From: Vulcanimicrobiota bacterium
Lineage (GTDB): Bacteria > Vulcanimicrobiota > Vulcanimicrobiia > Vulcanimicrobiales > Vulcanimicrobiaceae
Length of the DNA: 11,532 bases
Assembly: GCA_019233415.1 (NCBI GenBank)
Contig: JAFAMK010000063.1
Span: 1 to 11,532 of the forward strand
Direction of reading: 5' to 3'
This document shows, in pieces, positions 6,591 to 11,532 of this stretch (position 1 is its first letter; every line of letters starts with the position of its first letter). A program made the translations under genes and the position numbers. The notes below the pieces were generated by a model. That model ran no database searches, was not told the DNA's origin, and saw only the letters and a program-made list of their open reading frames with translations.

Positions 6591-8473
6591 GGCATCAGGG
6601 TCTTGGGCACGAACGCGAGCGAGATCCAGGGAACGAACGCGATGATCAGCAGGCCGACGAGCAGCGCGAGCATGTAGGGAACGATCGGGACGACGACCTC
6701 TTCCGGCTGCGCCTTCCCGATCGCGCTGGCCGCAAAGAACCCGACCCCGACCGGCGGCGCGAACAAGCCGACGCCCATCGCGAGCACCGCGACGATGGCG
6801 TAGTGGACCTCGTTGATCCCCGCCGCCTTTGCGACCGGGAAGAGCAGCGGGCCGAACAGCACCATCGCCGGGATCCCTTCGAGGACCGAGCCCAGCACGA
6901 TGAACAGCACGATCGAGAACAGCATGATCCCGACCGTCCCGCCCGGCGCGTGGCCGAGTGCGTCGGCGAGCTGCTGCGCGAAGCCCGACTGCGTCAAAGC
7001 CCAGCCCATCGCCGTCGCGGTCGCGATGATCAGCAAGATCGCCCCGGCGAGCGCGGTCGTGTCGACCAGTGCCGGGTAGAGCGACGACCATTTGAACTCG
7101 CGGTAGACGAGAACGCCGATCAGCAGGCTGTAGATGATGCCGACGACGCTGACTTCCGTCGCGGTCGCGATTCCGTCGACCACGAAGTAGCGGATCACGA
7201 GCGGCAGGACGAGCCCCGGCAGCGCGATGAGGACCGCGCGCGCGACCGCGCCCCAGCCGGCGAAAGTTTCGAGCGAGACGTTCTCGCGCCGCGCGCTCCA
7301 CAGCGCGACGGCGATCAGCAGAATCGAGCACACGACCGCCGGGAGGAGCCCGGCGTAGAACAGCGCGTTGATCGAGACGCCGGTCACGGAGCCGATGATG
7401 ATCAGCACGAGGCTCGGCGGGATCGTCTCGGCCATCGCGCCCGAGGTCGCGAGCAGCGCGATCATCGACGGCCGCTTCTGCCCGCGGCGAACCATGTCGG
7501 GGAAGAGCACCGGCGCGACGGCCGCCATGTCGGCGATCTTCGAGCCGGAGATGCCGGAGACGAGGTACATCGCGGCGACGAGCACGATGCTCAGCCCGCC
7601 GCGCAAATGACCGACCAGGCTCGCCAGCGCCTCGACGAGCCGCCGCGCGATCCCCGCGTTCTCCATCAGCAAGCCGAGGAAGATGAACAGCGGGACGGCG
7701 AGCAGGACGAGGTTCGAGACGCCTTCCTGCATCCGCTGGGTGACGATGTCGGGGCGCACCGACGTCACGACGAGGACGTAGCTCAGCGTGCCGACGCCGA
7801 ACGAGAACGCAATCGGAATCCCGATCGCGACGCACGCGCCGACGAGCACGACGAAGAACAGGATCAGGTTGACGTTCCCGAGCCCGGCAAACGCACCGCG
7901 CCCGGCGTACACGGCGGCGCTGATCACGATCGCAGCCGAAACGACGCCGAGGACGATCTTCGGGTCGCCCTCGGCGAGGCGCAGCAGCGCGAGGACCAGG
8001 ATCAGCGCGAGTCCGACGATGATCGCGAGGATGACGTCCGACTGCGGAATGTTCAGCGCAGGGCTGAAGTCGATCTGTTCCTGCTTGAAGAACTTGAAGG
8101 TTGCCGGCATCAGCTCGATCACGAAGATCGCGGTGACGACCGACGAGATCGTTTCGAGAACCTCGCGCGTGCGCGGCGAGGCGCGCCGCAGCAGGACCGA
8201 GAGCCGGATGTGCTCGCCCCGCCGGTACGCCACGACCGAGCCCAGCATCGCCAGCCACAGGAGCAGGATCGTCGCCAGCTCGTCGCTCCAGACCAGCGGC
8301 TGGCGCACCACGTAGCGCGTGAAGACGCCGGCGGCGAGGATGACGATCTCGACCAGCACGAGGAGCGCGGCGACCGGTTCGACCACCGCGCCGATCGCGC
8401 GGTCGACGGCGGCCGCCCAGGGCCGCCGAAAGACATAGCGCGTCGACTCGACCGCGCTTTCGGCTATCGCCAT
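6587..8473 (-). CDS. dctQM: TRAP transporter fused DctQ-DctM membrane subunit
   Basis: The 628-residue integral membrane protein fuses both TRAP subunits. Residues about 25-165 are the small DctQ domain, with the hallmark GVFTRYVVRQPLVWSDELAT (49-68) and the helix ending in YRRGEHI. Residues about 200-628 are the large DctM domain of about 12 hydrophobic segments. These include VSGISGSKIADMAAVAP (305-321), the substrate/Na+ site element AMAETIPPSLVLIIIGS (346-362) and, near the end, GLFAPPVGVGFFAASAIG (569-586). The IPPS and PPVG motifs are diagnostic of DctM. It works with DctP as a Na+-coupled secondary importer of a carboxylate or related acid. Fused QM proteins are common in the SiaQM-type branch, so the fusion is not an error. 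It starts 13 bases after the dctP stop, and its TGA overlaps the dehydrogenase GTG. Substrate specificity cannot be read from this subunit. Confidence 0.95.
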   Translation of the reverse strand: MAIAESAVESTRYVFRRPWAAAVDRAIGAVVEPVAALLVLVEIVILAAGVFTRYVVRQPLVWSDELATILLLWLAMLGSVVAYRRGEHIRLSVLLRRASPRTREVLETISSVVTAIFVIELMPATFKFFKQEQIDFSPALNIPQSDVILAIIVGLALILVLALLRLAEGDPKIVLGVVSAAIVISAAVYAGRGAFAGLGNVNLILFFVVLVGACVAIGIPIAFSFGVGTLSYVLVVTSVRPDIVTQRMQEGVSNLVLLAVPLFIFLGLLMENAGIARRLVEALASLVGHLRGGLSIVLVAAMYLVSGISGSKIADMAAVAPVLFPDMVRRGQKRPSMIALLATSGAMAETIPPSLVLIIIGSVTGVSINALFYAGLLPAVVCSILLIAVALWSARRENVSLETFAGWGAVARAVLIALPGLVLPLVIRYFVVDGIATATEVSVVGIIYSLLIGVLVYREFKWSSLYPALVDTTALAGAILLIIATATAMGWALTQSGFAQQLADALGHAPGGTVGIMLFSIVLFIVLGSVLEGIPAMVLFGPLLFPVAKAAGINEVHYAIVAVLAMGVGLFAPPVGVGFFAASAIGKAQPEEVVVPIVPYMLALLVGLLIIAFVPWISLAFVPKTLMP

Positions 8474-8486
8474 CCGTGCGCCGCGC

Positions 8487-9497
8487 CTACCCGAGCTTGT
8501 TCACGTACTTCTCGAGCGCACTCCAGGCCTTCGGCCCGAACTCGGCCTGCCAACGCTGGTAATACTTCGCGTCGACGAGCTTCTGTTTGAAGCTCTTCTT
8601 GTCGACCTCGTTGAAGACCATCCCGCGCCGCGTCAACTGGTCGCGCACCGACTTGTTCAGGAACACGTTGTCGTTGCGCGCCGCGACGGTCGCCGCCGCC
8701 ATCTCGCGGCTGATGATCCCCTGAATGTCCTTGCCGAACTTGTTCCAGACGTCGGGGTTGATCAGGGTCCAGTATCCCGACCAGATGTGGTCGGACATCG
8801 AGACGTACTTCTGGACCTCGTAGAACTTCTGCTGCGAGATCAGCAGCAGGGGGTTCTCCTGCGCGTCGACGACGTGCGTCTGCAGCGAGGTGTACAGCTC
8901 GGTGAGCGAGATCGGGGTCGGCGCCGCGCCGAGCGACTGGAACGTGTCGATCCGAATCTTGCCGGGCGAGACGCGAATCTTCAGGCCCGAAAGGTCCGCG
9001 ACCGTCTTGATCGGCTTGGTCGAGGTCGTGATGTCGCGGTAGCCGTTCTCCCAAATCTTGTCGAGGACGATCATCCCGCCCTTGGCTTGAATGTCGTCGC
9101 GGATCACCGCGCCGAGATCGCCGTCCATCGCCTTGAAGACCGTCTCGCGGTTCGGGAACGCGTAGGCGAGGTTCTCGATCGAGGCCAGCGGCGCGATCGC
9201 GTTGAGGAACGCGCCGGGCATCGCGAGCATCTCGGTCGCGCCGCTGCGCAGCTGCGAGATCATCGCCGGGTCGCTGCCCAGCACGCTGGTCGGGAACGAC
9301 TTGATGTGGACGCGCCCGTTCGTCGCCTTGTTGATGCGCGCGAAGGCCTGCACCGAGCGCACGTTGATCGGGTGGTCGACCGGAAGATCGTGGCCGTACT
9401 TCAGCTCGAACTCCGCGGCGCGCGCGGGCGTGACGATCCCGACCGAGGCGAACGCCGCCGCCGTGCCGGCCACAAAGGCTGTGCGGTTGATGCTCAT
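8487..9497 (-). CDS. dctP: TRAP transporter periplasmic solute-binding protein
   Basis: The 336-residue protein begins with a signal peptide (MSINRTAFVAGTAAAF...), probably cut after PARA at about 27. ELKYGHDLPVDHP (31-43) is the usual first strand of DctP proteins. The conserved selectivity element is GLKIRVS, with Arg175 expected to salt-bridge the substrate carboxylate. ISLTELYTSLQTHVVDAQENPL (196-217) matches the DctP signature 'E.Y.ALq.GvvDgqEnP', with Ala212 where Gly is usual. Length and order are full, with no truncation. It captures an acidic solute in the periplasm and delivers it to the DctQM channel encoded 13 bases downstream. Its ATG shares one base with the TAA of the CoA-transferase gene (TAATG), so translation is likely coupled. 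The ligand class (C4-dicarboxylate, hydroxyacid, keto acid or other) is undetermined. Confidence 0.95.
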   Translation of the reverse strand: MSINRTAFVAGTAAAFASVGIVTPARAAEFELKYGHDLPVDHPINVRSVQAFARINKATNGRVHIKSFPTSVLGSDPAMISQLRSGATEMLAMPGAFLNAIAPLASIENLAYAFPNRETVFKAMDGDLGAVIRDDIQAKGGMIVLDKIWENGYRDITTSTKPIKTVADLSGLKIRVSPGKIRIDTFQSLGAAPTPISLTELYTSLQTHVVDAQENPLLLISQQKFYEVQKYVSMSDHIWSGYWTLINPDVWNKFGKDIQGIISREMAAATVAARNDNVFLNKSVRDQLTRRGMVFNEVDKKSFKQKLVDAKYYQRWQAEFGPKAWSALEKYVNKLG

Positions 9498-10693
9498 TAG
9501 GCACCGTCCGGCAGAAAGCGCCGCAACTCCTCGTCGTCGAGGCCGAGCTCGCGCCGCAGCACCTCGACCGTGTCGGCGCCGACTTCGGTCGGCCCCAGGC
9601 GCAGCGGCGGCGCCCCGGCGCGCTCAAAACGAGGGAATGCGTTGCTGACGACGACCTCGCCGAGGTCGGGATCGGGGAGTGTGGCCAGCGAACCGCGCGC
9701 GACGACCTGCGGGTTCTCGAACACCGACGCGATCGACTCGAGCGGCCCGACCGCACAGCCGGCGCGCGTGAAGACGTCGATCACGTCGTCGCGCGGCCGC
9801 GTCGCGCAGAACGCGTCGATCAGCGCGTCCAGCGCCTCGCCGTTCGCGACGCGGTCCTCGTTCGTGCGAAAGCGCGGATCGGCGACGAGCGCGTCGCCGC
9901 CGATCGTGCGCAGCACGCGCTCCGCGACTTCCTGCGTGCTGCCCGACAGTGCGATGTACGCGCCGTCGCTGCAGCGATACGCGCCGCGCGGCGCCGTGTC
10001 TTCCATCCGGTTGCCGAGCCGCCGGTGCAGCGTCCCGTTCGCCGCGAACTCGGTCAGCTGCGACTCGACCAGCTTCATCACCGCCTCGTAGATCGCGAAG
10101 TCGATCACCTCGCCCTCACCGGTGCGCAGCCGCCGCGCGTACGCGGCGCACACGGCGGCCGTCGCGGCCTGCCCGGCCATGACGTCGGCGAGCGGAAACG
10201 CGGGCAGCAGCGGCGGCCGGTCGTCGTAGCCGGAAACCGCCGCGACGCCGGTCATCGCCTCGGCCAGCGTCCCGAACCCTGCGCGATCGCGATACGGCCC
10301 GTCCTGCCCGAACGCCGTCATGCGCAGAATCACCACGTGCGGTGCCACTTCGAGCAACCGCGCCGGCGCAAGGTTCCAGCGCTCGAGCGTCCCCGGCCGA
10401 AAATTCTCGATGAACACGTCGAACTGCGGCAGCCACCGCAGCAGCAGCTCCTGCACCGCAGCGTCGTGCAGATCGAGCGCGACGCTGCGCTTGTTGCGGC
10501 CGAGCGCCTTCCAATAGAGCCCGATCCCGTCCTTGCGCGCCCCGTACCGCCGAACGTGATCGCCCGACCCCGGCCGCTCGATCTTCACCACGTCGGCGCC
10601 GAAGTCGGCCAGCATCGCCGCCGTCGACGGCGCCGCGATCATCGTCGAACAATCGAGAACCCGCACGCCGGCCAGCGGCCCGTTCTGCGCCAT
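9497..10693 (-). CDS. Family III CoA-transferase (CaiB/BaiF)
   Basis: The 398-residue protein matches family III CoA-transferases in length and motifs. GPLAGVRVLDCSTMIAAPST (5-24) is the opening strand and CoA-binding turn. LADFGADVVKIERPGSGD (28-45) and RNKRSVALDL (67-76) are hallmark segments. ENFRPGTLERW (96-106) follows, then FPLADVMAG (166-174), where Asp170 is the expected catalytic carboxylate that forms the acyl-CoA anhydride. The C-terminal half has the usual YRCSDGAYIAL (239-249) and RAGCAVGPLES (310-320). It should move CoA from a donor acyl-CoA to a carboxylic acid in the cytoplasm. The residues seen do not distinguish formyl-CoA:oxalate, succinyl-CoA:dicarboxylate or other specificities. 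ATG 10693 is chosen because homologous sequence begins there. The frame extends upstream without domain content into the RelE region. It is the first metabolic gene of the operon, and its stop overlaps the dctP start by one base. Confidence 0.92.
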   Translation of the reverse strand: MAQNGPLAGVRVLDCSTMIAAPSTAAMLADFGADVVKIERPGSGDHVRRYGARKDGIGLYWKALGRNKRSVALDLHDAAVQELLLRWLPQFDVFIENFRPGTLERWNLAPARLLEVAPHVVILRMTAFGQDGPYRDRAGFGTLAEAMTGVAAVSGYDDRPPLLPAFPLADVMAGQAATAAVCAAYARRLRTGEGEVIDFAIYEAVMKLVESQLTEFAANGTLHRRLGNRMEDTAPRGAYRCSDGAYIALSGSTQEVAERVLRTIGGDALVADPRFRTNEDRVANGEALDALIDAFCATRPRDDVIDVFTRAGCAVGPLESIASVFENPQVVARGSLATLPDPDLGEVVVSNAFPRFERAGAPPLRLGPTEVGADTVEVLRRELGLDDEELRRFLPDGA

Positions 10694-10757
10694 CCCGCTT
10701 GAGAGCCGCGCCGCCGGCGCGAATTCCTCTCGTCTCCACGGCTCGGCACGGGAAACT

Positions 10758-11003
10758 TCAGCGATAGGCGTCACGTCGGTCTTTGACCGCGACGACGATG
10801 AGCGTCGCTCCTTCCCGCCGGTAGAGCACACGAAAACGTCCCACGCGCAACCGCCAAGCCGGCGGGTCCTGCGCTCGAAGTTTCTTCACGTCTCCAACGC
10901 CGGTTTCAGCGAACGCCCCGATTGCGTCAACGATGGTTTTCGCGTCGGATTCAGCAAGACGAGAGAGGTCTCGAAGAGCTCCGCGCTCGAAACGACTGAT
11001 CAC
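10758..11003 (-). CDS. RelE/ParE-family toxin
   Basis: The 81-residue basic protein fits the compact RelE/ParE fold: two N-terminal helices (about 5-32), then beta strands with DVKKLRAQDPPAWRLRVGRFRVLYRR (38-63) and the closing strand ending KDRRDAYR. The VKKL, WRLRVG.YRVLY-like core and the terminal RR..YR are characteristic. In RelE-type enzymes the arginines and a C-terminal tyrosine contribute to mRNA cleavage at the ribosome, and here Arg51, Arg53, Arg58, Arg76/77 and Tyr80 are candidates. Whether it is a ribosome-dependent RNase or a gyrase-type ParE is not decided by sequence. The start is GTG at 11003, backed by GGAGG 5 bases upstream. No orthodox antitoxin abuts the gene. The nearest candidate ends 142 bases upstream. 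The CoA-transferase start lies 64 bases downstream, so some read-through into the metabolic operon is possible. Confidence 0.85.
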   Translation of the reverse strand: MISRFERGALRDLSRLAESDAKTIVDAIGAFAETGVGDVKKLRAQDPPAWRLRVGRFRVLYRREGATLIVVAVKDRRDAYR

Positions 11004-11008
11004 CTAGT

Positions 11009-11013
11009 CCTCC
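11009..11013 (-). promoter_or_regulatory. Ribosome binding site GGAGG for the toxin
   Basis: A consensus GGAGG on the minus strand ends 5 bases before the GTG at 11003. It is among the strongest ribosome binding sites seen in the window and decides the toxin's start codon. Confidence 0.65.
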
Positions 11014-11114
11014 CGGACCGTACGCTGCAGGTCCATCGTGCGGGTCGCCCTGGCGACAGGACGATAGAAGCCGCCGATGCGTGAGTCAGCCTTCGATCGC
11101 GTCGCGGGCACTGT

Positions 11115-11134
11115 TCTAGGCGTGTCCGCCTAGA
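11115..11134. terminator. Perfect inverted repeat: possible terminator or operator
   Basis: TCTAGGCG-TGTC-CGCCTAGA forms an 8-base-pair perfect stem with a 4-base loop. It begins 11 bases beyond the stop of the 94-residue gene in that gene's direction, which suits a transcription end. The T-run expected of a classical intrinsic terminator is missing on both strands, so an operator for the adjacent toxin gene is an equally good reading. Confidence 0.4.
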
Positions 11135-11145
11135 GCGTTGCGGTT

Positions 11146-11430
11146 CTACGAAATCCCGAGTTCGGAGCGAACGTCGTCCAACGTCGCGCGAGAGCCGTCG
11201 TCAAGAACACGGGCCTCTTCGAGCGCGGCGACTTCGTCGGAGTCAGGATCGACTTCCGCGGCGAGCAGGGTCGCTACGAGCGCAGAGTCGCCGGCGCGGG
11301 CGGCCGCCACGACCTCATCAGTCAGGACGATAGGGCGACCGAGCGGCACGACGCGCGCGAGAAGCTCCTCGGCATTGCGGGCTTCCCGATCATCGGCGCC
11401 GATCGCGAGCAAGTGATCGTGGACGGTCAC
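11146..11430 (-). CDS. Small acidic protein, possible antitoxin
   Basis: The 94-residue acidic, mostly helical protein has no cysteine or tryptophan. The last 30 residues (DEVAALEEARVLDDGSRATLDDVRSELGIS) resemble the toxin-wrapping tail of several RelE/ParE antitoxins, which often end in a '...LeeVraELG' pattern. The middle segment AARAGDSALVATLLAAEVDP (43-62) could instead be read as one ankyrin-like helix pair. No clear DNA-binding motif (ribbon-helix-helix, AbrB or Phd) is visible in the first half, so the antitoxin assignment is tentative. The GTG start at 11430 overlaps the TGA of the upstream gene (GTGA), with a purine-rich GAGGGAAGAAG stretch just before it, so the two are co-translated. 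The RelE-type toxin lies 142 bases downstream on the same strand. Confidence 0.6.
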   Translation of the reverse strand: MTVHDHLLAIGADDREARNAEELLARVVPLGRPIVLTDEVVAAARAGDSALVATLLAAEVDPDSDEVAALEEARVLDDGSRATLDDVRSELGIS

Positions 11431-11532
11431 ATCCGCTTCTTCCCTCGCGCCTGCGCCGTACCCCGCCGGTTAGAGCGATACACGCTGCCAAAACCTTCGC
11501 TGAGAGTCCGTCGAGTTAGATCGAACGCACGT
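11427..11532 (-). CDS. 3' end of an unidentified gene cut by the window edge
   Basis: A minus-strand frame is open from the right edge to a TGA at 11429-11427, giving about 34 C-terminal residues. The tail is strongly basic (RAFDLTRRTLSEGFGSVYRS, ending in GKKRM). It looks like a natural protein end, and its stop overlaps the GTG of the next gene as GTGA, the same coupling seen elsewhere in the window. A basic C-terminus next to an acidic partner would fit a regulatory or toxin-antitoxin pair, but too little is present to name a family. Confidence 0.5.
   Translation of the reverse strand, partial: RAFDLTRRTLSEGFGSVYRSNRRGTAQARGKKRM

Larger units (their letters stand above)
11004..11145 (-). 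other. Spacer between antitoxin-like gene and toxin, with a short open frame
   Basis: This 142-base spacer holds the hairpin at 11115-11134. It also holds a short minus-strand frame with GTG at 11111 and TAG at 11006-11004, directly abutting the toxin GTG (TAGGTG). The 35-residue basic peptide (ending DLQRTVRED) matches no antitoxin family I know, and its GTG has no ribosome binding site. It could be a degraded antitoxin remnant or chance. Confidence 0.25.

Noticed and set aside
6803..8590. 595-codon plus-strand open frame opposite the TRAP membrane gene
   Set aside because: The product is almost entirely Arg, Asp, Glu and Gln, which is the mirror of a hydrophobic GC-rich membrane gene. DctQM on the minus strand has clear family motifs.
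8464..9756. 430-codon minus-strand open frame overlapping dctP and the CoA-transferase end
   Set aside because: It is a shifted-frame shadow, Arg/Ala/Asp-rich and without motifs. The dctP frame has a signal peptide and the family signature.
10694..10831. Upstream extension of the CoA-transferase to an ATG at 10831
   Set aside because: The extra 46 residues are low-complexity, overlap the toxin gene antiparallel in frame terms only, and precede the conserved family start GPLAGVRVLD.
1..11532. CRISPR array, tRNA, rRNA, insertion sequence or riboswitch
   Set aside because: I saw no regularly spaced repeats, no cloverleaf-like or rRNA-like conserved segments, no transposase motifs or flanking terminal repeats, and no known aptamer core.

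Overview
The window looks like a GC-rich bacterial chromosome segment. I see no plasmid, phage, insertion-sequence, tRNA, rRNA or CRISPR signature. The lineage is uncertain. The style of the small secreted lipoproteins (a C-terminal IKYSDGSSW-type motif) and of the TRAP binding protein reminds me of the Eremiobacterota/Vulcanimicrobiota (WPS-2) group. That is an impression from protein style, not a demonstrated placement, and a GC-rich proteobacterium is the main alternative.

Left third (1-3.6 kb), accessory in character and visibly less GC-biased in codon choice. A tight plus-strand cluster holds two predicted lipoproteins coupled by an ATGA overlap, then a small nucleotidyltransferase 10 bases downstream. 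The larger lipoprotein (142-1428) has a C-terminal region that may be a divergent circularly permuted papain-like fold. Convergent with the cluster, and overlapping it by 10 bases at the stop codons, is a minus-strand PAPS-type sulfotransferase (2613-3578).

Middle (3.6-5.6 kb). A secreted Kelch-repeat beta-propeller (plus strand) is divergent from the sulfotransferase across a 69-base region containing a GC-rich palindrome. It converges on a secreted PD40/TolB-like propeller (minus strand) with only 15 bases between the stop codons.

Right half (4.65-11 kb). One long minus-strand array reads right to left. It holds a family III (CaiB/BaiF) CoA-transferase, a TRAP solute-binding protein (DctP), a fused TRAP membrane protein (DctQM), a D-2-hydroxyacid dehydrogenase and the PD40 protein. 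The junctions are a 1-base TAATG overlap, a 13-base gap, a 4-base GTGA overlap and a 27-base gap, so this is very probably one operon. The logical reading is an uptake and catabolism module for an organic acid: TRAP import, CoA activation by the transferase, and NAD(P)H-linked interconversion of a 2-keto/2-hydroxy acid by the dehydrogenase. The substrate cannot be read from the sequence.

Right edge (10.75-11.53 kb). A RelE/ParE-type toxin gene lies here. Upstream on the same strand, and separated by 142 bases that contain a perfect hairpin, is a 94-residue protein with an antitoxin-like C-terminus. That gene is itself coupled by GTGA to the 3' end of another gene cut by the window edge. No established defence or otherwise exotic system is evident. 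The least ordinary parts are the lipoprotein/nucleotidyltransferase cluster, the arrangement around the RelE gene, and the substrate-orphan TRAP/CoA-transferase operon.
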